Both the position numbers and the translations under genes were made by a program. Positions 38,301 to 46,004 of a stretch of 64,000 bases of DNA are shown one piece after another; position 1 is the first letter of the stretch; each line of letters begins with the position of its first letter. Location: NCBI GenBank assembly GCA_014138095.1, contig JACGXE010000001.1:62001-126000 (forward strand), read 5' to 3'. The notes beneath the pieces were generated by a model that saw nothing but the letters and a program-made list of their open reading frames with translations, had not been told where the DNA came from and ran no database searches. Origin of the DNA: Ochrobactrum sp. RH2CCR150 (GTDB lineage: Bacteria > Pseudomonadota > Alphaproteobacteria > Rhizobiales > Rhizobiaceae).

Positions 38301-38477
38301 AAAATATTTCAGGTTGAGTCCGTAACTGATGGAGTATACTTTCCATATACATGCATATATCCAGATGAGGGGCAAAACCATTATAATCTAATGTCTTATA
38401 TGGTTTCATCGGACACAGTTGCAGTTACTACTACGCCAAAAGCAACAAGACCAAAAGTGAAACTAGAGGATCAATGA
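32370..38477 (+). CDS. Giant tandem Ig-like repeat protein (Big-1-like modules), no signal peptide
   Basis: A 2035-residue protein made mostly of alternating Ig-like modules. Type A modules open with INPP...ILYDTxVPI; type B modules open with LxSPADGS...VPVTLKLT and close with TDxxGEAxATIxG...FxAHA. B modules begin near residues 241, 444, 660, 868, 1078, 1285, 1490 and 1696, a period of about 207 residues (about 620 bases), with A modules between them. The TDxxGxA pattern recalls bacterial Ig group 1 domains of invasins. The C-terminal 240 residues (about 1795-2035) are distinct. No signal peptide, membrane helix, LPXTG or beta-barrel is visible, so export, if any, is by an unidentified route. 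A terminator follows. Confidence 0.85.
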   Translation: MNKFILSQQNNILRFVSPTDDSGSVFPANQDVEFTVDYRDNSGKAMADRTLVWKVLVGEAIFDKQTTSTDDNGHSVNSINASLVDNSANRSVRIAVSPLDEPDAVLEFDCTFTIAETMNLSSRSRQITFAVPTPDTLKFNTELNVVAHISSDTSSTGLDWMLVEVSGPSNGTLSIKPYSSIQHYSGIQDALSYTTFHYNYDTPYSNIAVVLKVDAVPNGHDCVTTPVLMSFPDPRPDNYLFVTSPATGYLHVDRDIPISVVFQSNLGSPLRRFEIDWGKDQSGIEIKSFDPVTDEEGRATAVIRGKSEGRVVMNIQAPFGGPGAKCSFPMIFYTPVVDSITLITSDAADMPYDTKIPVRATVLDQFGLPCPDVEVNWYFGAPQIAHVPSSTSDPDGIATCTFSFSTQTGYPTPWASTTVAAKTHDTAVSSDLMTITFTGPSLFNFVEVIKPDQTDHTLTFAVGDEIDFQVKLTHDKEYPLANYKVGWDFNDLDFKLLHADPNTNDQGLANAKVTSSTAWPYQLDFKVPDAGPNVHCLCDFTVVERNDNPSSVKINPPAASAILYDTHVPISAIVKNSAGDPVPNATVNWKYEGQSQGLEYLEGSQSNDQGIAEGYFLLKTQDGYPGENFTIKVTASTDDDTVPPDSATLTFAGPSDKNKLEVRLPDENSRWLVGEDIHFQVRLTHNDEYPLAGYPITWFFDNESMYTKVSEDAQTNKNGIATAVVKAKQTGPREIPIYATPEAGASNTVYIFVDKHTLTINPPNPATILYDTDVPISATYLNYDGAPVEDALIGWDYFQDGKVVGGQSHVAETDQYGVASTTFRFKTAGLGYPGANVFWTAQAGDDSNSILSDEVKLTFRGPGKNNDLVLTSPADGSEWPVNKDIRVTVTLYDDLGNSMWEYGVKWKFTGSCDVIGTPDSKTAPLTGTASATIQGLAEGTIGIEVSAEDAGIVGKSFSLKLTNPDVPHLNIHLSALAAEDILYDTKIPIFATVTNDDDSAVPYTTLKWNFLYVPGLQYCPESTTSAEGVAEGWFMYSTTDGEPSALINTDVQATTLDGSSSSEKLTIHFVGSGKHNALILISPADGSVVYVEDKIPVTLKLTDWYGTKLSYYVITWDDIVGGATVTGADLLTDENGEAKATITGAAAGTVQFTAHAQEADADCPFTLSFHQRDKIPTITINPPASDTVLYDTIVPITAAVTYSDGSRASVTKIKWIFSDVSGLHSSTESIIDPDGVATGYFVYSTTEGYPEEWVTIDVHATTPDGSFSSNSIKIQFTGIGEHNALDLVSPENGETCAIDEEIPVKIKLTNQFKEPLKHYSISWDHPVSGAVIKNAETSTDTNGEARATITGIAQETVEFVAHAAEAGRDCSFNLIFQQQDKLPNIITIHPPLAQNIVYNTRVPISATVKDSKGDPAQFIDVHWGFTGGVTFSDTGQTDEKGEVTGWFSFSTEDGYPALPIVTEVTLSDEFGDNAEPITLVFAGSDLKEVLDLISPTDGSQIEINVDTTVTLKLTHDHQYVLRNYPISWDTPTNGATIQIIDHQTDDQGLARATVRGANTGIAHFYASIPHTSAERGFELEFIKQDVQGDHIIIDPPADGDMLYDSWVKVTASYLNGNGDGIADANLSWHCTNGVEPQKRNTTTGADGSSTNYIRFETLAGYPAVAKETYVNVAAGDGRNEGLKLTFTHSADTNHLTLIELADGGDLVVGMPTTITVRLTNQFDHPLTKYPVSWMEPVANATLTNMTFRTNDKGIATATIEATAQGSIQFGANVPEANAPCPITLTAVNRPDCTLIQDTNYAHNPPAGQQVDVTDPHQIVTFEFRYLHNNIAQQFREIGWVCDPLGMYARYYDYNDTELTPDENGRVYTTTGIDGISILKVGSVTRFLTTIQASPTGTNLPVQECRFVIASFDTEDFDDTLGSVTYLPDPLIIPAQISEDDRGFKLIVPDQSLENAEVNSIVFWVARYTPGKDPEEIVKIFQVESVTDGVYFPYTCIYPDEGQNHYNLMSYMVSSDTVAVTTTPKATRPKVKLEDQ

Positions 38478-39026
38478 AGAACTATATGAGTTACATCAAC
38501 TACGACCCTGAGTTTAATGGAATTCACAAATAAGATCGCGGTTTCGATGTAAAATTTATCCGGTTGGGTTTTTCTCGCATTCCACAAAAGTGGGATGCGA
38601 GATTTTGCTAATGTTTTATAGGTGTAATGCGTTATGCCAAATATACCCCGTCCGCATTGAAGCCATTAACAGGCGGAAAACCGGGCAACATTGCCGACAA
38701 ATCAAGGAAGCGCTCTCTTGATGCAAGAGGTGATTGAATCGACATTCAACAGCAAGTCAACGCGACGGTATTATCACGAAACAGCTTGAAACGTCGTACA
38801 AGAGGCCAACGCCCCCTTTGAATGCGCGATATTAAATAAAGGTAAAACTAATTTAGTTATAAATTCTGATCGGTCATTAGGAATTGAATTAAAATTGTTT
38901 GAATGACTATTAAAATCTTGTAAAAATGATAGTAATATGGTGAAATTGTTTCAGTAAATCTGAATACAATACCCTACTAAATTATACGTATGAGCATAAA
39001 CAAAACATTCTTATTGGGTGTCTGCA
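38478..39026. other. Gene-free region between the Ig-repeat gene and the LuxR gene
   Basis: About 550 bases with a terminator (38573-38606) and AT-rich DNA from about 38820 that should hold the luxR promoter. A short stretch near 38790-38905 can be read as a coding-like tail but is closed by a stop just upstream, so no gene is claimed. Confidence 0.5.
38573..38606 (+). terminator. Terminator of the Ig-repeat gene
   Basis: A 13-base-pair stem (38573-38585 with 38590-38602, one G-T pair), AAAA loop, then TTTT. Confidence 0.8.
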
Positions 39027-39734
39027 ATGAAATGGGAACAAATTTATGAATCCATGCAATCCGCTGATGATGCTGGGCAGCTCCTGGAGCACATAGACAA
39101 CTATGCAAAGCAGCGCGGGTTCGCACATGTGTCCTATATCATGCGCGTTCCACTGCTCAACGGCGTGGTGAAATGGCTCAGCTTCGGCTCATTGCCGCAA
39201 GAGTGGGTAGATCATTACGCTTCAAAAAAATACGCGGAGGAAGATCCGCTTATTCGTAAAGCACTAAACAGCATCGAGCCGCTGGTCTGGTCGGCGAAGC
39301 TGTATGCCGAGGCGCCACAAATCTGGACGGATGCACAGAGTTTTGGCTTCAAGGTTGGTATTTCGCAGCCCTGCTGGGCCGCGCAGGGCGTATTCGGCAT
39401 GCTGTCGTTCATCAGAAGCGATCCGCCATTAGCTTCCGGCGAAATCGCCACGTTGCGTCGCCAGATGCAGATTTCGGCCAATTTGCTTCATCTGTCCATG
39501 TATGAGCATCTCGATGTTCCGACCATGAACTGCGTTTCCGAAGTCAACCTGACGGCGCGTGAAAGGGAAATTCTGCACTGGGCCAGCGAAGGCAAAACAT
39601 CGGAAATCATCGGCGCAATTCTCAATATTTCAACCCGTACCGTGAATTTCCATATCAGCAACGTACTGACCAAGCTTGTTGCGGTGAATAAAGTTCAGGC
39701 GGTCGCCAAAGCCCGCACCTTCGGTCTTCTCTAG
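39027..39734 (+). CDS. LuxR-type autoinducer-binding regulator, no adjacent luxI
   Basis: A 235-residue quorum-sensing type regulator. The N-terminal ligand-binding domain keeps the conserved positions: W60, Y64, D73, P74, W88 and G111, so acyl-homoserine lactone binding is plausible. The C-terminal LuxR helix-turn-helix (about 172-235) reads LTAREREILHWASEGKTS and continues with RTVNFHISN. A GTG three codons upstream could also start the protein; the ATG at 39027 is preferred by family alignment. No LuxI synthase lies in the window, so it is a solo here. It relates to Brucella VjbR/BabR at family level. Position beside surface-protein genes suggests, but does not prove, that it controls them. 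Confidence 0.9.
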   Translation: MKWEQIYESMQSADDAGQLLEHIDNYAKQRGFAHVSYIMRVPLLNGVVKWLSFGSLPQEWVDHYASKKYAEEDPLIRKALNSIEPLVWSAKLYAEAPQIWTDAQSFGFKVGISQPCWAAQGVFGMLSFIRSDPPLASGEIATLRRQMQISANLLHLSMYEHLDVPTMNCVSEVNLTAREREILHWASEGKTSEIIGAILNISTRTVNFHISNVLTKLVAVNKVQAVAKARTFGLL

Positions 39735-39752
39735 CCTTATCCTATCCCCTCA

Positions 39753-39779
39753 GTCCTTTCGGCGGCTTGGCCGAAGGAC
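39753..39779. terminator. Weak hairpin between convergent luxR and ABC-F genes
   Basis: GTCCTTTCGGC pairs with GCCGAAGGAC with one bulged T around a short loop. No strong T-run on either strand; assignment as terminator rests on its place between convergent genes. Confidence 0.35.
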
Positions 39780-39883
39780 AAATCCAAAATTTCCCCCCAA
39801 ATTTTGAAAGAGTATCTGTAGAGCAATAGAGTAGGTTAGCCGCCTGCAAATCCCCCGCGCGACCATTTGTAAATTCGCTGAAC

Positions 39884-41461
39884 CTACAGATCAATCATCC
39901 TTTCAATCCCGATAGCATCCAGAAACGCCTGATCGTGGCTGACGACGAGCAATCCACCTTCATAGTCGTTCAGCGCCATCTCCAGCGCCTCGAGGGAGTC
40001 GAGATCGAGATGATTGGTCGGCTCATCCAGGATCAGCAATTCCGGTTTCTGTGTACCACCTAACACACAGGCAAGTGCTGCGCGCAGCAATTCGCCGCCG
40101 CTCAGTTCTCCGGCAAGCCGGGACGAACCTTCGCCGCGAAATGAAAAACGCGCCAGCGCTGCACGGGCATCATTGTCATTCGCATCCGGATTGAGACGCC
40201 GAAAGTTTTCAAAAAGCGTGGCTTTGTGATCCATCAGGCTCATCTGCTGGTCGAACATGGCGACTGGAACGAAACACTGCACACGCCCGGCAACCGGCAG
40301 CAATTCTCCCGTGACGAGCCGCAACAGCGATGTCTTGCCCGCACCATTGGCGCCACGTATCGCGATGCGCTCCGGTGCGACAATCTTCATCGAAAAATCC
40401 CTGATGACGGGCGTGTCCGGTCGCGGCCCGCCCGACACATCCTCCATTTCCAGAAGGACGCGCCCTGATGGCAGCGCCGAGCGTTCAACGGTGAAACGCA
40501 TCAGCTTGACCGTATCGACCAGCGCTTCAGCATCCTTCAGTTGGGCGTGCGCCTTCTCAGAATTGCGATCCGCGAGAATTTGGCCTTTGCCGCCGGTCTT
40601 CTGCGCCCGATCTTCACGCGCATCGAGCAACAGTTTGCTCATGCCAGCATCGGCACGAGATTTGAACCCACGTGAATCGCTACGCGCCTGTCGTTCCGCT
40701 GCTTCCTGCGCCTTGCGTTGAACCAGTTTCACCTCGCGCTGGGCAAGCTGCAGATTGCGGGCTGCATTGTCCCGCTCTTCCTGTTTCTTGTTGTGATAGA
40801 AATCCCAGTTGCCGCCATAAAGATGCAGGCCGCCTTGCGAAAGCTCGGCAATACTATCCATCTGCCGCAACAGCGCGCGATCATGGCTAACGACAAGCGC
40901 CGCGCCGCGCCAGTCCGCCAGCATATCCATAACCGCCTTGCGGCCATCATGGTCAAGATTGTTGGTCGGTTCATCCAGCAGGATGAGATCTGGCTTGTGG
41001 AACAGAAGCGCGGCAAGCGCAGCACGTGTCCGCTGCCCACCGCTGAGCGACGCAAGGTGTGTGTGCGGTTCAAACGTCAGTCCGAAGCGCTGCAAGGCGT
41101 CGGCAAAGCGCTGCGGCAGAAGCCAGTCGGCTTGTTCAAAATCACTATCCGTGCCCTGCCCCGCTTCAATACGCGAAAGCATAGCGAATGCTGCGGAAAG
41201 GTCGAACAGATCGACCAGCGTCTGTCCGCCGTCAGTCGCGATATTCTGTTGCAGAACGCCGAACCTGCCGCTGCGTGCGGCGGTGCCTGATGTCGGCGCC
41301 AAGGCACCGCTCATGATATGGAGAAGCGTGGATTTACCCACACCGTTGCGCCCGACAAGTCCGATACGGGCCTCGGTTACGCTGAAATTGACGGATTCGA
41401 AAAGTGTACGGCCATCAGCCGTGATGCAGGAAATATCCTGAAGTGTCAGAAGAGCAGTCAT
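39884..41461 (-). CDS. ABC-F family ATP-binding protein
   Basis: A 525-residue soluble protein with two ABC ATPase domains and no membrane segments. Walker A motifs are GRNGVGKST (about 38-46) and GANGAGKTS (about 335-343); signatures LSGGQRTRAA and LSGGELLRAA are both present, as are Walker B ILLDEPTNNLDH and LILDEPTNHLDL. The basic, coiled inter-domain linker (about 220-290, rich in Arg, Gln and Glu) is typical of ribosome-acting ABC-F factors such as Uup or ribosome-protection proteins. The ATG at 41461 is preferred; two more ATGs lie up to nine codons upstream. Function in translation is inferred from family. Confidence 0.9.
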   Translation of the reverse strand: MTALLTLQDISCITADGRTLFESVNFSVTEARIGLVGRNGVGKSTLLHIMSGALAPTSGTAARSGRFGVLQQNIATDGGQTLVDLFDLSAAFAMLSRIEAGQGTDSDFEQADWLLPQRFADALQRFGLTFEPHTHLASLSGGQRTRAALAALLFHKPDLILLDEPTNNLDHDGRKAVMDMLADWRGAALVVSHDRALLRQMDSIAELSQGGLHLYGGNWDFYHNKKQEERDNAARNLQLAQREVKLVQRKAQEAAERQARSDSRGFKSRADAGMSKLLLDAREDRAQKTGGKGQILADRNSEKAHAQLKDAEALVDTVKLMRFTVERSALPSGRVLLEMEDVSGGPRPDTPVIRDFSMKIVAPERIAIRGANGAGKTSLLRLVTGELLPVAGRVQCFVPVAMFDQQMSLMDHKATLFENFRRLNPDANDNDARAALARFSFRGEGSSRLAGELSGGELLRAALACVLGGTQKPELLILDEPTNHLDLDSLEALEMALNDYEGGLLVVSHDQAFLDAIGIERMIDL

Positions 41462-41570
41462 TGCGAACCATGGAAACATTGAAAACACTGGTCGGTTGAT
41501 GCAGTGTTGTCTGATCCATCGTTCTTTTCTCCTTGCTTTGACTGCTCCCTATATAAGGGCTGTTATCGGA

Positions 41571-42377
41571 TCAATCCAGATCGAATGTCGCAATAACCGG
41601 AACATGGTCTGACGGACGCTCCCAGCCACGTGCATCGCGCAGAATCTGCAGGCCCTTCATATGGGCCTCCAGATCGGCAGAGCCCCAGACATGGTCGAGC
41701 CTGCGGCCACGATCCGATTCATCCCAATCCTTGGCGCGATAGCTCCACCAGGTATAGATTTTCTGGTCAGACGGAATGATCTGGCGCATCAAGTCGCTCC
41801 AGCCGCCCTTGACGCGCAAATCTTCCAGCGTCTCAGTCTCGATCGGTGTATGGCTGACGATCTTCAAAAGCTGTTTGTGCGACCAGACATCGTTTTCAAG
41901 CGGGGCGATGTTAAGATCGCCCACCAGGATCGACGACAGACCGTCCTGCCGATCTGCCACGATGGCCCGCATTTCTTCAAGAAAGCCGAGCTTGTGGGCA
42001 AATTTCGGATTGATTGCCGGATCCGGCTCGTCGCCTCCCGCCGGTACGTAGAAATTATGGATGCGGAGCTTCTTGTTTCCCGCCTCAACCACCGCACTCA
42101 AATGGCGACAATCACCCATATCGCAGAAACCGATCTTTTCGACACCGGACAATGGGCGGCGCGAGATAGTTGCAACGCCGTGATAGCCCTTTTGGCCACT
42201 GATCGCGATATGCTCATAACCAAGTGCGCGAAAACCCTTGGATGGAAACTGATCGTCCGGGCATTTGGTTTCCTGAAGACACAGAACATCGGGCTGATAG
42301 TCGCGCAGAAACTGCTCGACCAGCGGCATGCGCAGGCGCACAGAGTTGATGTTCCAGGTAGCAACGGAAAAAGCCAT
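41571..42377 (-). CDS. xthA: Exodeoxyribonuclease III
   Basis: AP endonuclease/3'-exonuclease of base excision repair, cytosolic, 268 residues. The catalytic set is complete: ATWNINSVR near the N-terminus, CLQETKCPDDQFP with the metal-binding Glu (about residue 37), VGDLNIAP (Asp/Asn pair), RRLDHVWGS and the terminal SDHVPVIATF with the catalytic Asp-His. The gene is separate from its neighbours by 100 bases or more on each side. Several Xth paralogues occur in this group, so the exact substrate range is open. Confidence 0.95.
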   Translation of the reverse strand: MAFSVATWNINSVRLRMPLVEQFLRDYQPDVLCLQETKCPDDQFPSKGFRALGYEHIAISGQKGYHGVATISRRPLSGVEKIGFCDMGDCRHLSAVVEAGNKKLRIHNFYVPAGGDEPDPAINPKFAHKLGFLEEMRAIVADRQDGLSSILVGDLNIAPLENDVWSHKQLLKIVSHTPIETETLEDLRVKGGWSDLMRQIIPSDQKIYTWWSYRAKDWDESDRGRRLDHVWGSADLEAHMKGLQILRDARGWERPSDHVPVIATFDLD

Positions 42378-42491
42378 GGGGGTGGGACTCGCAGCAACGA
42401 AAAAGATGCCGCGAACCTAACCATTTATCCTGCAAATGCAAACAGCTTGCCGCAGCAAGGTGACAATTGCTGACCTTTTTGTGAAAGCCGC

Positions 42492-43184
42492 TTACTGGCC
42501 TTTGCGCTTCATGGCGATACGCTGATAGTCGATCTTGAACATGTCATCGGTGAAACGGACACCGGTACGCAGATTGAAGATCATGACCGTGGTATCGAGC
42601 TTCTGGGCATCGGTAATGGTCCACTGCTTCAGCTCATAGGACTTGGGATCGAACATCATAGTGATTTTCGAATCGCCGAAGATCGACTTGTCACCGAGCA
42701 CCAGCGTGGTCATGTCCGGTTCCTGCTTCACATTCTGAAGACGGCCGCCGCCGAGATCGATGCGGTCTGCCAGCAACAGCTTGAGCGGCGTCTTGGACAG
42801 CGGATAGAGGTCCCACGTATCCAGCTTGCGATTGTTGATGACCACGGACTCGCCATCGGAAATCACGCGGATCGGCGAGTTGTTGTAGTTGAAGCGAATC
42901 TTGCCCGGACGCTCGATATAGAAAGTGCCGCCAGTCTGATCGCCCTTCGGACCAAACTGAACGAACTCACCCGTCATGGTGCGAACCGATGAAAAATGAT
43001 CGGCGATCTGCTGCGCCGCACCAGCCGCACCAGCACCCTGCGCCATCGCGCCAACGGGCGTCAGAACCAGAGACGCGACGCCAAGACCAAGCGCTCCCAT
43101 TCCCAGCACGGCTGCAAGACGACCAGCTTTCGCAAAGGCTGAAAAACGGGAGAATATCATCGGTATACTTTCTCTTTTCATCAT
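42492..43184 (-). CDS. lolA: Outer-membrane lipoprotein carrier protein LolA
   Basis: Periplasmic chaperone expected to carry lipoproteins from the LolCDE transporter to the outer membrane. The 230-residue precursor has a long N-terminal signal sequence (about residues 10-48, ending VGAMAQ), and a mature domain with LolA-family features: MTGEFVQFGPKGDQTGGTF, then ERPGKIRFNYN and the ISDGESVVINN strand. Start could be the first ATG or the one nine codons in (43160), which has an AGAAAG site before it. It follows ftsK on the minus strand by 62 bases, a common order in Hyphomicrobiales. Confidence 0.9.
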   Translation of the reverse strand: MMKRESIPMIFSRFSAFAKAGRLAAVLGMGALGLGVASLVLTPVGAMAQGAGAAGAAQQIADHFSSVRTMTGEFVQFGPKGDQTGGTFYIERPGKIRFNYNNSPIRVISDGESVVINNRKLDTWDLYPLSKTPLKLLLADRIDLGGGRLQNVKQEPDMTTLVLGDKSIFGDSKITMMFDPKSYELKQWTITDAQKLDTTVMIFNLRTGVRFTDDMFKIDYQRIAMKRKGQ

Positions 43185-43246
43185 ATCGTCAGGTTATCGC
43201 GCCAGTTTGGCGCGAGTGTGGCGTGCCGCCGCGTCATGTCCCTGGC

Positions 43247-45826
43247 TTAGAATTCATCGTCACCAGTGGGCACCAGAATCTCGCGCTTGCCGGCATGGTT
43301 GGCGGGACCGACAATCCCTTCATCTTCCATGCGCTCGATAATCGACGCGGCACGGTTATAGCCAATGCCGAGACGACGCTGGATATAGGACGTGGATGCC
43401 TTCTTGTCGCGAAGCACTACCGCGACGGCCTGATCATACGGGTCATCGGAATCTTCCAGATTGGAGGTTCCTGACGGGCCGCTGCCGCCCTCATCATCTT
43501 CTTCATCCTCAGTGATGGCATCCAGATATTCCGGCACACCCTGAAGCTTCAGATGCTGCACAATACGTTCCACTTCGTCGTCGCCGACGAAAGGCCCGTG
43601 CACACGCTGGATGCGACCGCCGCCAGCCATGAAGAGCATATCGCCTTGACCGAGCAGCTGCTCAGCGCCCTGTTCGCCCAGAATGGTGCGGCTGTCGATC
43701 TTCGACGTCACCTGGAACGAAATACGGGTCGGGAAATTGGCCTTGATCGTACCGGTGATGACATCCACCGACGGACGCTGTGTGGCCATGATCACGTGGA
43801 TACCGGCGGCACGCGCCATCTGCGCCAGACGCTGCACTGCACCTTCGATATCCTTGCCAGCAACCATCATCAGGTCGGCCATTTCGTCGATGATCACGAC
43901 GATATAGGGCATTGGCGCCAGATCGAGTTCTTCGGTCTCATAGATCGCCTCGCCGGTATTGCGGTCGAAGCCGGTCTGCACGGTGCGCGCAATCGGCTCG
44001 CCCTTTTTCTGCGCCAGAACGACACGCTGATTGAAACCGTCAATATTGCGAACGCCTACCTTCGACATCTTGCGATAACGGTCTTCCATTTCGCGCACGG
44101 TCCATTTGAGCGCGACAACGGCCTTTTTCGGGTCGGTCACAACGGGCGTCAGCAGATGTGGAATGCCGTCATAGACGGAGAGTTCCAGCATCTTCGGATC
44201 GATCATGATCAGGCGGCATTCCTGCGGTGTCATGCGATAGAGCAGCGACAGGATCATCGTGTTGATCGCCACCGACTTGCCCGAGCCGGTCGTACCGGCA
44301 ACGAGCACGTGCGGCATCTTCGCGATATCGGCAATCACCGGCTCGCCATTGATGGTCTTACCAAGCGCCAGCGCCAGTTTCGCCTTGGACTGTTCGAAGT
44401 CGCGGCTGGCCAGCATTTCGCGCAGATACACCATTTCGCGCTTCGGATTCGGCAATTCGATGCCGATGGCGTTGCGGCCCGGAATGACAGCAACACGTGC
44501 GGCAATCGCGCTCATCGAGCGGGCGATATCGTCGGCAAGGCCGATGACGCGGGAAGATTTGATGCCCGGTGCCGGCTCCAGTTCGTAAAGCGTGACCACC
44601 GGGCCGGGCTTCACATTGATGATTTCACCGCGCACGCCGAAATCTTCCAGCACGCCTTCCAGCAGACGCGCATTCTGCTCCAGCGCATCCTTCGACAGAG
44701 CGGGATCACGCTGAACCAGTTTCGGCTCGGCGAGGAAATGCAGCGATGGCATTTCAAATACGCCATTATCCTTAAGGAAAGACGGCTGTGCTTCACGCTG
44801 GGCGCGAGCGCCCGGCTTGGGCGACGGTGCGGCCTGTTCGACACGCGCCTTGCGGCTGCGTGCAGGCGGCGCATCGTGCCACTCCTGACCGGCCAGTGGT
44901 GCGTCGTCCGCGCCTTCATCCATTGGATCGTCCATATCGAACGGCGCTTCGTCCGCCGATGGTCCGCCAAAGCCCGGTTCACGACGCCGGGCCGCTTCTG
45001 CACCATTGCGCGTTTCCGCGCTACGACGTACGGCGCGCATGTCGCCGAAATCCTCGTCGCGGGACTGGCGACGGCCAAGTCCGGTGAGACGCTTGAAGTT
45101 GGCTGTCGTCGTCAGGACGAGATGGGTCAGCGCACCGATGAACTGGAAGCCGCCGCCAGCGGTTTCCTCGTCATCCTCATCGATGAAATCTTCTTCCGCC
45201 CGTCCGCGTTGCGCGGGCTGAGCCGGATTGATGATGCCACGGCCAATGATGCCGCTTGCAAAAAGGCAGAGCCACAGCGCAGGAAAAGCGAGAACCAGCG
45301 CAATGGCCGAAGCGATTGCGCCCTGCGGGAACTGACCAAGGAACAGGCCGGGAAAACGCAGCAGCATGTCGCCAAACACACCGCCAAGTCCGATTGGCAT
45401 CGGCCAGCTTTCTGGCACCGCAAAGCAGCTCGCAATGCCAGCAAAAAGAACGGCTGCGCCGATCCAGGCAAAGCTGCGCTTGGCGACACGGCCAATACCG
45501 CCGCGCGTCATCATAAGAAGCGACCACACGACCAGCGGCAACAATGCGGGAACGCTCGCTAGACCAAAAAACTGCATTGCCAGATCGGAGAAGACAGCGC
45601 CGGGATAACCAAGCGCGTTGGTCACCGGATTATCGGTTGCATGGCTGAAGCTCGGATCAGCCACATTCCATGTAGCCAGTGCGCCAACGGCCATTGCCGT
45701 CAGCGACAAAAGCGCCAGACCAAACAGTATATAGAACTGCCTGCGGAAGATATTGGTCAGGCGGAGCCTGTCTTCCGTTATCCGCTCGTCACGCAGCGGG
45801 TATGAGGGCGAATATCCTTGCCGCAT
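43247..45826 (-). CDS. ftsK: DNA translocase FtsK
   Basis: Septum-located motor that pumps chromosome termini and activates XerCD recombination at dif. In 859 residues it has four to five N-terminal membrane helices (about 30-195), an acidic/proline-rich linker (about 215-370), and the translocase domain with Walker A GTTGSGKS near residue 510 and Walker [13 protein letters not shown] near 650. The C-terminal winged gamma domain that reads KOPS is present ([20 protein letters not shown], here shown whole at 20 residues). All parts are intact. It lies upstream of lolA and its partner xerC is at the right edge of the window. Confidence 0.96.
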   Translation of the reverse strand: MRQGYSPSYPLRDERITEDRLRLTNIFRRQFYILFGLALLSLTAMAVGALATWNVADPSFSHATDNPVTNALGYPGAVFSDLAMQFFGLASVPALLPLVVWSLLMMTRGGIGRVAKRSFAWIGAAVLFAGIASCFAVPESWPMPIGLGGVFGDMLLRFPGLFLGQFPQGAIASAIALVLAFPALWLCLFASGIIGRGIINPAQPAQRGRAEEDFIDEDDEETAGGGFQFIGALTHLVLTTTANFKRLTGLGRRQSRDEDFGDMRAVRRSAETRNGAEAARRREPGFGGPSADEAPFDMDDPMDEGADDAPLAGQEWHDAPPARSRKARVEQAAPSPKPGARAQREAQPSFLKDNGVFEMPSLHFLAEPKLVQRDPALSKDALEQNARLLEGVLEDFGVRGEIINVKPGPVVTLYELEPAPGIKSSRVIGLADDIARSMSAIAARVAVIPGRNAIGIELPNPKREMVYLREMLASRDFEQSKAKLALALGKTINGEPVIADIAKMPHVLVAGTTGSGKSVAINTMILSLLYRMTPQECRLIMIDPKMLELSVYDGIPHLLTPVVTDPKKAVVALKWTVREMEDRYRKMSKVGVRNIDGFNQRVVLAQKKGEPIARTVQTGFDRNTGEAIYETEELDLAPMPYIVVIIDEMADLMMVAGKDIEGAVQRLAQMARAAGIHVIMATQRPSVDVITGTIKANFPTRISFQVTSKIDSRTILGEQGAEQLLGQGDMLFMAGGGRIQRVHGPFVGDDEVERIVQHLKLQGVPEYLDAITEDEEDDEGGSGPSGTSNLEDSDDPYDQAVAVVLRDKKASTSYIQRRLGIGYNRAASIIERMEDEGIVGPANHAGKREILVPTGDDEF

Positions 45827-45954
45827 ATAGCCAGTCCCGAACCGAAATTTTCGCTGTCGCCCATAGCAGAACAGCTACGGGCAGAATGAATCGGTCCGAT
45901 CCTAATCCGGCGATGGTTAATTCCGCATTAACCATGGATTATCTTCACACATAT

Positions 45955-45983
45955 GAAAAAAGGCGCGGTTTCCCGCGCCTTTC
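45955..45983 (-). terminator. Terminator of amtB
   Basis: Stem AGGCGCGG (45961-45968) with CCGCGCCT (45973-45980); on the minus strand it is followed by a run of six T (45961-45956). It separates amtB from ftsK. Confidence 0.8.
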
Positions 45984-46004
45984 TCCTTCTTGGGAGAATT
46001 GTTC

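Noticed and set aside
38790..38905. Coding-like tail ending in IELKLFE before the luxR gene
   Set aside because: A stop codon lies immediately upstream in the same frame and no start or family is visible.
43553..45562. 669-codon open frame on the plus strand opposite ftsK
   Set aside because: It mirrors a GC-rich coding frame on the opposite strand, is rich in His, Arg and Gln with no domain, and ftsK is complete and unmistakable.
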